Virus record (IMG/VR): IMGVR_UViG_3300025122_005215
Location: 1-43,650 of that record
DNA length: 43,650 nt
DNA from: a virus
Strand: one strand, 5' to 3'
Shown: positions 1 through 6,423 of the stretch, in pieces
Numbering within the stretch: position 1 is the stretch's first letter
Layout: each line of letters opens with the position of its first letter
Made by a program: the position numbers and the translations under genes
Notes under the pieces: generated by a model
What the model was told of the DNA's origin: nothing
The model's input: the letters and a program-made list of their open reading frames with translations, nothing else
Databases searched by the model: none

Positions 1-73
1 GCTTATTGTTAAGATGATATTTTTTATTTCCGTGAGTAAAAGAACACCCAGCGCACAATATATTGTATATCAT
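1..73 (-). CDS. SGNH-like array protein, copy 0 (partial, runs off left edge)
   Basis: Only the first 24 codons are in the window; the rest lies beyond position 1. The translation begins MIYNILCAGCSFTHG, matching the start of the copy at 1664-2422 (MMYNILCAGCSFTHG) and carrying the GCSF block with the presumed nucleophile serine. The start ATG overlaps the TGA stop of the upstream copy (ATGA). It is preceded by an AAAGAG ribosome-binding site contained in the last codons of that copy. The tandem array therefore continues past the window edge. The product name is at family level only. Confidence 0.8.
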   Translation of the reverse strand, partial: MIYNILCAGCSFTHGNKKYHLNNK

Positions 74-864
74 AAATACTCTTTTATTTTATCTGCAATT
101 ATTCTAGTACCTTCTTTATCGGGATGCGTAGAATCCGTTGTCATCTTATTCTTCCTGAACCATTTTGTATTAAAATTTTCTTCATATATATATGTAATAT
201 TTCTTTCCTTACAATAATCGGTTAATTTAGTCTTATACCAATCTTTACAAAATGCATTAAGTAAAGGAAAGGAATTGACTTCATATCGTAAAAATATTAA
301 TTTAATATTACGATATCTCTCTCGAATAAGCTTAACATTAATATGTACTTGATCTATAGCTTTATCTAAATATTTCTCATGATTAGTAAAAATACCCTCC
401 AGATGTTTACCCAGCCCGGGTCGACTATTTAGTACTAACGTATTCCATATATTATTTTTATTTAATGTTGTACCCTGGTACCCATGAGTTATTATTTCTT
501 TCTCCGGGATGTTTTCTCGAATATGAAAATGTGAGTCTCTTTGCTCATTTAAATCTATAGGCTGGCGAGCCGGTGATGGTACTTGATAGATAAAATGTGT
601 TAATTCTATACCTTCATTTTCTCGGACAAAATTCTCTATTAAATGTTTTGTAATTCCAGCGCCTGGTTCACCAATGTTGTATACTTTCCCCGGTAAGTAA
701 TCACAATAAGAATATCCGCCAAAATTATTACCTTCCGGAAGCCTCTCACATTTTGTAAAAGAGCATCCGGCGCTTAATATTTTATATTCTATATTCTCTT
801 TATCAGTACTATTGAAATTAAAATCCCAATTACCACCAGGTACAAAAGTTGTCGTATTATCCAT
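70..864 (-). CDS. SGNH/GDSL hydrolase-like protein, array copy 1
   Basis: A 264-aa member of the local paralogous family. Visible blocks are GCSF at residues 33-36 (candidate nucleophile S35), NIGEPGAGI (glycine block II-like), THFIYQVPSPARQP, KLIFLRYE, YIYEENFNTKWF, and C-terminal DSTHPDKEG with D244 and H247. The order Ser...Gly-rich...DxxH is that of SGNH/GDSL esterases and acyltransferases. The usual GxND block is not obvious. There is no signal peptide or membrane segment. It ends in IADKIKEYL and overlaps the next copy by ATGA. Its start follows AAGGAG encoded by the end of copy 2. The substrate is unknown; O-acyl groups on glycans would fit the family, by inference only. Confidence 0.75.
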   Translation of the reverse strand: MDNTTTFVPGGNWDFNFNSTDKENIEYKILSAGCSFTKCERLPEGNNFGGYSYCDYLPGKVYNIGEPGAGITKHLIENFVRENEGIELTHFIYQVPSPARQPIDLNEQRDSHFHIRENIPEKEIITHGYQGTTLNKNNIWNTLVLNSRPGLGKHLEGIFTNHEKYLDKAIDQVHINVKLIRERYRNIKLIFLRYEVNSFPLLNAFCKDWYKTKLTDYCKERNITYIYEENFNTKWFRKNKMTTDSTHPDKEGTRIIADKIKEYL

Positions 865-1667
865 TACAAATACTCCTTTATTTTATCTGCTATTACTTTA
901 GCACCTGCTTCATTGGTATGTCTCCCATCAGCGCATAAGCCATTTGCATTAAACCATTTTGTATTAAAATTTTCTTCATATATATATGTAATATCATTTT
1001 TCTTACAATAATCTGGTAACATATTTTTATAAAAATCTTTACAAAATTCATAAATTAATGGACGCGAGGATTCCTCGTATCGTAAAAATATAATTTTTAT
1101 ATCAGAATAGGCTTCACGTATAAGATTTACAATTTTTTCGGTTTCGATTAAACCTTTTATTAAGTATCTCTCTTTATGTTCAAAGACTTTTACTAATAGC
1201 TTATGTACATTAAGTTTGTTCATTTTAGTATTAAGTTTATGTTTGGCTGAAGCGTAAGGCACGCCGGTTGGGCCGATACCGCCTCTCTCTAATAATACTT
1301 TTAGTGACATTATCCAGTCCCAATATAAGATATACGTCCCATGACGGCCTGATTGGTCAAAAGATTGGATATATGGAGCTTTTAAAAAATCTTCATCATT
1401 TAATTCGGGCCATAAAATCTGTCGCGATGGGGAAGGTATTTGATAAATAAAATGCGTTACCGCTGTGTTCTTATTATTATGTTTTAACCAGTTAGTCAAA
1501 CCCCAACTCTCAATACCAGAGGCGCTTCGAGCAATATTATGTGCGTCTATCATATCGGGTAAGAACACACAATACGATTCACGGCGGCCATTGAGCCGCT
1601 TTCGTCCCGGCGGCACGATTTCCTTTCGGTTACGTGAAAAAGAGCAACCATTGTTTAAGATAATCAT
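864..1667 (-). CDS. SGNH/GDSL hydrolase-like protein, array copy 2
   Basis: A 267-aa paralogue beginning [11 protein letters not shown] (candidate nucleophile S9), followed by [58 protein letters not shown] and a C-terminal D247-G-R-H250 with HTN in place of the HPN of other copies. It ends in IADKIKEYL. The segment between the Gly block and the FLRYE block is long and unlike other copies, so the family pairs conserved ends with a variable middle. It shares a 43-nt identical stretch with copy 1 (952-994 versus 158-200). Translation is coupled to copy 3 by an ATGA overlap. Function is inferred from motif order only. Confidence 0.75.
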   Translation of the reverse strand: MIILNNGCSFSRNRKEIVPPGRKRLNGRRESYCVFLPDMIDAHNIARSASGIESWGLTNWLKHNNKNTAVTHFIYQIPSPSRQILWPELNDEDFLKAPYIQSFDQSGRHGTYILYWDWIMSLKVLLERGGIGPTGVPYASAKHKLNTKMNKLNVHKLLVKVFEHKERYLIKGLIETEKIVNLIREAYSDIKIIFLRYEESSRPLIYEFCKDFYKNMLPDYCKKNDITYIYEENFNTKWFNANGLCADGRHTNEAGAKVIADKIKEYL

Positions 1668-2422
1668 AAATACTCCTTTATTTTATCTGCTATCAATTTA
1701 GCACCTGCTTCATTGGGATGAAGCCCACATTTGTTCTTTTTAAACCACTGTGTATTAAAATTTTCTTCATATATATATGAAATATCATTATCTTTACAAT
1801 AATCAGCTAGCATGATTTTATAAAAGTCTTTAGTAAATTCACGCAGTAACGGTCTTCTCGTATCCTCATAACGTAAAATTATTATTTTTGCATTAGGTTG
1901 TTTTTTTCGAATTAAATTAACACTAATATCAACCATGGCTACAGCTTTTTCATGATATTGATCTATTTTATCAAAAGCTTGTAATTTAGATTCTCTTAAT
2001 GCAACAAATACTGTTTCTGGGAAGCTGGGATTTGCTGACTTTCGTCTGCCAGCGCTCTCGTAATGGCCTTTGAAGTGCGCAGGGCACTGATAAAAATGGT
2101 TTTCATTAAAATCATTTAGATCTACAGGCTGTCGAACCGGGCTGGGTACTTGATAAACAACATGTGTTAGCTTTTCTTCTTTGTTTTTCCAAAACCATTT
2201 TTTAAAATATTTAGGAGTAATACCACCACCACATCTCCCGATATTCCAAGTTGTCCCGGGTAGAAAATTAGCATACGGATACCACCCCTCTCGCCCAAAT
2301 TTACATTTCATGCCACCACCGCGGTGATCGGGCGTGTCAACAACCGGTTTGAAGCCATCTCGTATTGCTTTAAAATTACCGTGAGTAAAAGAACAACCGG
2401 CGCATAATATATTATACATCAT
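1664..2422 (-). CDS. SGNH/GDSL-like protein, array copy 3 (catalytic Asp missing)
   Basis: A 252-aa paralogue with GCSFTHG near the N-terminus (S11), NIGRCGGGI, THVVYQVPSPVRQP, KIIILRYEDTRRPL and YIYEENFNTQWF. At the C-terminal block the expected D-x-x-H reads C232-G-L-H235, so the triad aspartate is absent while His is kept (LHPNEAG). Either this copy works with a Ser-His dyad or it has lost activity. It is most similar to copy 4: both contain AFDKIDQY and LIRKKQPN. Both ends show the ATGA overlap plus AAGGAG arrangement of the array. Confidence 0.72.
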   Translation of the reverse strand: MMYNILCAGCSFTHGNFKAIRDGFKPVVDTPDHRGGGMKCKFGREGWYPYANFLPGTTWNIGRCGGGITPKYFKKWFWKNKEEKLTHVVYQVPSPVRQPVDLNDFNENHFYQCPAHFKGHYESAGRRKSANPSFPETVFVALRESKLQAFDKIDQYHEKAVAMVDISVNLIRKKQPNAKIIILRYEDTRRPLLREFTKDFYKIMLADYCKDNDISYIYEENFNTQWFKKNKCGLHPNEAGAKLIADKIKEYL

Positions 2423-3276
2423 AAATACTCCTTTATTTTATCTGCTATCAATTTAGCTCCTGCTCTATTGGGATGAACTCCGGGCTTTTCACCCTTACGG
2501 GTGATTTCAAGCGCACCATAATTGTTAAATTTAAACCACTGTGTATTAAAATTTTCTTCATATATATATTTAATATTGTTTTTCTTACAATACTCTGCTA
2601 ACGCGGTTTTATAAAACTTCTTGCTAAATTCATATATTAATGGCCTTTGAGTATGTTCATAGCGTAAAAATATTATTTTCACGTTAGGTTGTTTTTTTCG
2701 AATTAATTTAACATTAATATCAACCTGATCCATAGCTTTTTTATAATATTGATCTATTTTATCAAAAGCTTCCAAGCTGGTATTCTGGCGTTTCGTTAAA
2801 CGACAACCAGATATCTGCATCCATACCGATTTAAGGTCGTCCCTCTTCAGGGTGGATCTAAAATGATTTTCTTCATAATCATTTAAGTCTACAGGTTGGC
2901 GCGTTGGACAGGGCACTTGATAAACGACATGTGTTAAATTTACATCTGGATGTTTTTTAAAAAATATTCTAAAATATTTAGTACAAATACCAATACCGCG
3001 CTTTCCAATATTAAACGATCGACCAGGTAACATACTGGCATACGGATACTCATCATGTCCTTTGTGACAGTGCGTAAAAGAGCAGCCAGCACATAATATA
3101 ACATATTCTTTATCAGAAGGATTTATAACCTCTAAACATACCGGAGTCTTTTCGATAAAGTGCATGTCTCCTAGAAGACGTGATCGTTTATAAACTTTAT
3201 CACTTTCAGGTAAATCGTCATCGGAATTAGCTATATTATTTTGAAAAGCTTTCCACCAGGGACGCTCAGTAGCCAT
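2419..3276 (-). CDS. SGNH/GDSL-like protein, array copy 4 (N-terminal extension, catalytic Asp missing)
   Basis: A 285-aa paralogue with an N-terminal extension of about 55 residues absent from other copies (start MATERPWWKAF) before LCAGCSFTH (S66). It keeps NIGKRGIGI, THVVYQVPCPTRQP, KIIFLRYEHTQRPL and YIYEENFNTQWF. The C-terminal block reads P265-G-V-H268 instead of D-x-x-H, as in the related copy 3. The region before that histidine carries a short insertion (YGALEITRKGEKPG). Unlike copies 1-3 it is not coupled to the gene upstream of it. It has its own late-promoter-like ATTAAATA 5 bp before the ATG. It ends in IADKIKEYL and overlaps copy 3. Confidence 0.72.
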   Translation of the reverse strand: MATERPWWKAFQNNIANSDDDLPESDKVYKRSRLLGDMHFIEKTPVCLEVINPSDKEYVILCAGCSFTHCHKGHDEYPYASMLPGRSFNIGKRGIGICTKYFRIFFKKHPDVNLTHVVYQVPCPTRQPVDLNDYEENHFRSTLKRDDLKSVWMQISGCRLTKRQNTSLEAFDKIDQYYKKAMDQVDINVKLIRKKQPNVKIIFLRYEHTQRPLIYEFSKKFYKTALAEYCKKNNIKYIYEENFNTQWFKFNNYGALEITRKGEKPGVHPNRAGAKLIADKIKEYL

Positions 3277-3281
3277 ATAAT

Positions 3282-3289
3282 TATTTAAT
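3282..3289 (-). promoter_or_regulatory. late-promoter-like octamer before array copy 4
   Basis: Reads ATTAAATA on the minus strand, one base from the T4 late consensus TATAAATA. It ends 5 bp before the ATG at 3276, so the predicted transcription start falls on the start codon. Confidence 0.5.
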
Positions 3290-4031
3290 ACGTTGATTTA
3301 TAATTCGAATAGGTTATTTTATCTGCTATAAGTTTAGCACCAGCTTTATTGGGATGTCTTTTATCCCATGTCAGTTTATTCTTCCTGAACCACTCAGTAT
3401 GAAAATTGTTTTCATTAATATATACAATATTGTTTATATCACAATATTTAGACACAGTTTCTTTATAAAACTTTTTATGAAATTCCGCAATAAACTGTAA
3501 TCTAGTTTCTTCATATCGTAGAAATATTATTTTAATTTCAGGAAATCTGCTACGAATAAGGTCAATATTATATTTTATAGCTCTCATCGCTTTCTCGTAA
3601 AATAAATCCCGACGATCCATAATATCGTGTATTTCTTGCATACTGATAGGAGACCTTTTTCCACTTTTTCCGGTTTTTTTATAGACGAACTTTAACACTG
3701 TCCATAAAAAATCTATATCGTATACTTCACTGTTTTTGCCCGGAGTTACTTTACCATATTTTTTAAAGATATATTGTTTTATTTCTATAGGAGCCGAAAA
3801 AAAATCATCTATTGTATAATCCTTACATAATGGTTGTCTTGTTGGAGATGGTATTTGCCAGATAAAATGAGTTAAATTTATATTTTTAGTTTTATTAGAA
3901 TTTAAAAATTCATTAACCCGTGTTACATCAATACCAGAACCACGATCAGCAATATTATACACGCAATCAGGCAAATACTCACAATATGATGGACTCGTCG
4001 AAAAAGAACATCCATTGTTTAAGATGATCAT
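3285..4031 (-). CDS. SGNH/GDSL hydrolase-like protein, array copy 5 (aberrant C-terminus)
   Basis: A 248-aa paralogue beginning [11 protein letters not shown] (S9), then SYCEYLP, YNIADRGSGID, THFIWQIPSPTRQP, KIIFLRYEETR, YINENNFHTEWF and the catalytic-type D223-K-R-H226 of DKRHPNKAG. All other complete copies end in KIKEYL, but this one ends IADKITYSNYKSTY. The AAGGAG joint is therefore lost, and copy 4 downstream uses its own promoter-like element. The start is preceded by CATAAATA 9 bp upstream. Immediately upstream, in the opposite direction, lies a truncated copy of the folE promoter and 5' end. Confidence 0.74.
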   Translation of the reverse strand: MIILNNGCSFSTSPSYCEYLPDCVYNIADRGSGIDVTRVNEFLNSNKTKNINLTHFIWQIPSPTRQPLCKDYTIDDFFSAPIEIKQYIFKKYGKVTPGKNSEVYDIDFLWTVLKFVYKKTGKSGKRSPISMQEIHDIMDRRDLFYEKAMRAIKYNIDLIRSRFPEIKIIFLRYEETRLQFIAEFHKKFYKETVSKYCDINNIVYINENNFHTEWFRKNKLTWDKRHPNKAGAKLIADKITYSNYKSTY

Positions 4032-4040
4032 ATTAATAAA

Positions 4041-4048
4041 TATTTATG
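4041..4048 (-). promoter_or_regulatory. late-promoter-like octamer before array copy 5
   Basis: Reads CATAAATA on the minus strand, 9 bp before the ATG at 4031. It lies back to back with the early-type promoter at 4056-4083. The same divergent arrangement recurs at 5088-5126. Confidence 0.5.
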
Positions 4049-4055
4049 TTAACCG

Positions 4056-4083
4056 TTGATTTATGAGTCTAGTATACTATAAT
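4056..4083 (+). promoter_or_regulatory. sigma-70-type promoter of the folE 5' fragment
   Basis: TTGATT (4056-4061), a 16-bp spacer and TATAAT (4078-4083). The second in-frame ATG (4091) is 7 bp past the -10 box. This is a diverged duplicate of the folE promoter at 5099-5126, with the same spacer length. Confidence 0.55.
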
Positions 4084-4180
4084 GATTCATATGAACGAGG
4101 TTTTACTTCAATACGCTAATCAAAATCGACCACGGACTCTAGAAGAAAAAGACAATATTATCGATAATGCTGCAAAGTAA
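4082..4180 (+). pseudogene. truncated duplicate of the folE 5' end
   Basis: A 32-codon ORF that matches the first 32 residues of folE except at two positions (MIHMNEVLLQ versus [10 protein letters not shown]) and then stops at TAA exactly where similarity ends. At DNA level 4102-4177 is identical to 5145-5220 (76 nt), while the promoter-proximal part is similar but diverged. It lacks all catalytic residues of GTP cyclohydrolase I, so it is a scar of a duplication or insertion rather than a functional enzyme. A regulatory peptide role cannot be excluded. Confidence 0.85.
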
Positions 4181-4184
4181 TCAA

Positions 4185-4295
4185 CTACCAAAAAGGGTAA
4201 ATATTATCCTTATCATCATCTTTCATTCTCTTGCGAGAAAACCATTGTATAAATTGTGCGTATCTAAGTCTAATTTTAAACCATAATTTCTTCAT
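4185..4295 (-). CDS. small basic 36-aa ORF coupled to array copy 6
   Basis: The ATG overlaps the TGA stop of copy 6 (ATGA) and follows AAGGAG-N5, the same joint that starts copies 0-3. The translation begins [20 protein letters not shown] and then reads RKRMKDDDKDNIYPFW. It is rich in aromatic and basic residues with no clear membrane segment. It sits exactly where another SGNH copy would be expected. It could be a genuine small gene or a chance ORF left by rearrangement; no family is recognised. Confidence 0.4.
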   Translation of the reverse strand: MKKLWFKIRLRYAQFIQWFSRKRMKDDDKDNIYPFW

Positions 4296-5080
4296 AAATA
4301 CTCCTTAATTTTATCTGCTATTAATTTAGCACCAGCTTCATTGGGATGGCGCTTATCCCCGGTTAAATGATTATTCTTAAACCACTCAGTATGGAAATTA
4401 TCTTCACATATATACGTAATATTATTTTCATTGCAATAGTCACTTAAGTGTGTCATATGAAATTTTTCACTAAACTCCCAAACTAGTTGATCATGTCTTC
4501 CGGAATGTGTATACCGTAAAAATATAATTTTAATATCAGGCCATTTTTTACGAACCATAATAACATTTGTATCAATTACAGCTAATGCTTCGTTCGTGTA
4601 GTGCTCCACGTACGGTGCATCCTCTATAAAATCTCTCCACGGAGCCTTACCATCACCAAATTCGAAGATCTTCTGCTTACTATGAATTAGTCGTTTCCGG
4701 TTTTTTAATATATCAGGTATCGTCCAGTAAACCTTACTGTATTGATCTAAAAAGTCAGGCTGTATCATACGACCAAACGATGGTATTTGATAAATAAAAT
4801 GCGTTAAATTAGTGTCTGCAGACAACAAATCTCCTTCATACCTCTTAAAAGGTGATTCACCGTTAATAAGTCTAGGTATTCTTATTGATTCGATACCAGA
4901 ACCAGGATAAGCAATATTATATATTTTTCCCGGAATAAAGTCGCAATATGATACCCATACACCACCCCGTGTCTTTCTCTTTTTATTTTTCGGTCTCGTA
5001 CGATCTGGTATGAACTTAGCATCATCAGGAGACCAATGTGCTGAAAACGAACAACCGTTGTTCAGAATAGTATACTCCAT
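4292..5080 (-). CDS. SGNH/GDSL hydrolase-like protein, array copy 6
   Basis: A 262-aa paralogue with NNGCSFSAH (S11), [51 protein letters not shown] and the C-terminal D242-K-R-H245 of DKRHPNEAG, then IADKIKEYL. All presumed catalytic residues are kept. It is separated from the other copies by the folE fragment and the 36-aa ORF. It is transcribed divergently from folE, with a perfect late octamer TATAAATA 7 bp upstream of the ATG. Family assignment rests on motif order; the substrate is unknown. Confidence 0.76.
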   Translation of the reverse strand: MEYTILNNGCSFSAHWSPDDAKFIPDRTRPKNKKRKTRGGVWVSYCDFIPGKIYNIAYPGSGIESIRIPRLINGESPFKRYEGDLLSADTNLTHFIYQIPSFGRMIQPDFLDQYSKVYWTIPDILKNRKRLIHSKQKIFEFGDGKAPWRDFIEDAPYVEHYTNEALAVIDTNVIMVRKKWPDIKIIFLRYTHSGRHDQLVWEFSEKFHMTHLSDYCNENNITYICEDNFHTEWFKNNHLTGDKRHPNEAGAKLIADKIKEYL

Positions 5081-5087
5081 ATATTAA

Positions 5088-5095
5088 TATTTATA
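5088..5095 (-). promoter_or_regulatory. T4-type late promoter, array copy 6
   Basis: Exact TATAAATA on the minus strand, 7 bp before the ATG at 5080, abutting the divergent folE promoter. Confidence 0.65.
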
Positions 5096-5098
5096 AAG

Positions 5099-5126
5099 TT
5101 GACTTATATGTTAATTATATTATAAT
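5099..5126 (+). promoter_or_regulatory. sigma-70-type early promoter of folE
   Basis: TTGACT (5099-5104), 16-bp spacer, TATAAT (5121-5126). The first in-frame ATG (5125) overlaps the -10 box. The second (5134) lies 7 bp downstream, at the expected transcription start. This predicts a leaderless message beginning at the second ATG. Confidence 0.65.
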
Positions 5127-5778
5127 GATTTATATGAATGAGGATTTACTTCAATACGCTAATCAAAATCGACCACGGACTCTAGAAGAAAAAGACAATA
5201 TTATCGATAATGCTGCAAAGGCATATGAAGGTTATATGGATGCTTTAGGGTTTGATTGGAGGAACGATCCAAATAGTTCGAATACACCTAAAAGAGTAGC
5301 AAAAGCATTTGTAAATGACTTAGCAGAGGGATGCTATACAGAGCCTCCGAAAATTACTGCGTTTGATAATATTGATAAGTATGATGGTATTGTATTTCAA
5401 GGTAATATTAAAGTACATTCTTTCTGCTCTCATCATCATTTACCGTTTATAGGCGTTGCGCATGTAGCATATATACCTGGAAGAGATGGTAAAGTAATAG
5501 GCTTAAGTAAATTAAATAGAATCGTTGAATGGTTTGCGAGACGACCACAGGTACAAGAGAATTTAACTATGCAAATACATACACATATAGATGAAGTATG
5601 TGATGAAAATAATGGTGTAGCAGTATTAGTAGAAGCTAATCATATGTGTGCTTGTGTAAGAGGTGTTAAGCATGACAGTACAATGAAAACTGCTAGAATG
5701 TCAGGAGCATTTTTAGATAAAACTGATCTTACAAGACAGGAATTTTATAATTTTGTAAGAGATTTAAAATGTTCCTAA
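5125..5778 (+). CDS. folE: GTP cyclohydrolase I
   Basis: A 217-aa protein of normal FolE length. It converts GTP to 7,8-dihydroneopterin triphosphate, the first step of both folate/pterin and queuosine (7-deazaguanine) synthesis. Visible are [11 protein letters not shown] at about residues 97-107 (zinc Cys and His), [22 protein letters not shown], and [10 protein letters not shown] with the second zinc cysteine. The QE motif and the HMCACVRG loop are typical. The annotated ATG overlaps the -10 box, so the second ATG at 5134 (MNEDLLQY) is the more likely start. QueC lies elsewhere in this window, favouring a deazaguanine role. The first 32 codons are duplicated at 4082-4180. It converges on the gene at 5779. 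Confidence 0.95.
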   Translation: MIYMNEDLLQYANQNRPRTLEEKDNIIDNAAKAYEGYMDALGFDWRNDPNSSNTPKRVAKAFVNDLAEGCYTEPPKITAFDNIDKYDGIVFQGNIKVHSFCSHHHLPFIGVAHVAYIPGRDGKVIGLSKLNRIVEWFARRPQVQENLTMQIHTHIDEVCDENNGVAVLVEANHMCACVRGVKHDSTMKTARMSGAFLDKTDLTRQEFYNFVRDLKCS

Positions 5779-6423
5779 TTAGGAAACACCAACTGCATTC
5801 AACTTGCCCAGCCAAAATTCCCTATTGTCAGGTTTAAATTTAACAATATCCTCAGGACTAACAGTAAACCCTAAGTTAGTTAAAATATCATATATATGCT
5901 TTATAAGATTTACAACATTATTCTCAAAAAACTCTTTCCCTACGTCTTGTGCACTAATTTCTCTAATATCATGAAATTCGTTTTCTCCGTAAGCCTGTTT
6001 TGATATATCCGTCCCATCAACACCATTCCGAAATAACGTTGCGTCAAATTCATCTGAATTCACAGGAGGATAATATGAGTTTAATGTATTCATTATTTCT
6101 TTAATTTGAGGCTGATTATACCCTGTATTCATTTTACTAACCTCACCTTTTATTATATACCCCTGACTCCCTATTCCAAAAAAAGGATACCAATCTCCAG
6201 CTTCCTTTCCACTAGTACCCTCTGATGATTGGTAAAACGCTAATTTTCCTTTTGGTAAATCTAATAGTACCATAGGTCTGTCACGACCATCGTCGTTATA
6301 CCACCCTTTTGTTACTTCTGGATATACATCACCACTCAACATGTTGAGCATTTCGCCTGAATCACCGGGTGGTTGGCCAGTCGCCCAGTTACCTTCTAAA
6401 ACAAATTGTTTAAATGATATCAT
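5779..6423 (-). CDS. hypothetical late protein with capsid-targeting-like N-terminus
   Basis: A 214-aa protein without a recognised family. The first residues, MISFKQFVLEG, resemble the N-terminal capsid-targeting sequences of T4 internal proteins (pattern like MKTYQEFIxE), which the gp21 protease cuts after (L/I/V)xE. Cutting after VLE would leave a mature protein starting GNWATG. The body is polar, with several aromatic motifs (GDWYPFFGIGSQGY) and no membrane segment. It overlaps the nucleotidyltransferase-like gene upstream by ATGA and is presumably driven by the late promoter at 7596. A virion or internal-head role is inference. Confidence 0.6.
   Translation of the reverse strand: MISFKQFVLEGNWATGQPPGDSGEMLNMLSGDVYPEVTKGWYNDDGRDRPMVLLDLPKGKLAFYQSSEGTSGKEAGDWYPFFGIGSQGYIIKGEVSKMNTGYNQPQIKEIMNTLNSYYPPVNSDEFDATLFRNGVDGTDISKQAYGENEFHDIREISAQDVGKEFFENNVVNLIKHIYDILTNLGFTVSPEDIVKFKPDNREFWLGKLNAVGVS

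Noticed and set aside
5772-5785. Perfect 14-bp palindrome TTCCTAATTAGGAA over both stop codons of the convergent folE and 5779 genes
   Set aside because: Allowing for a loop, only a 4-bp stem remains and no T-run follows. It is explained by both genes ending in TCC-TAA, so it is not called a terminator.
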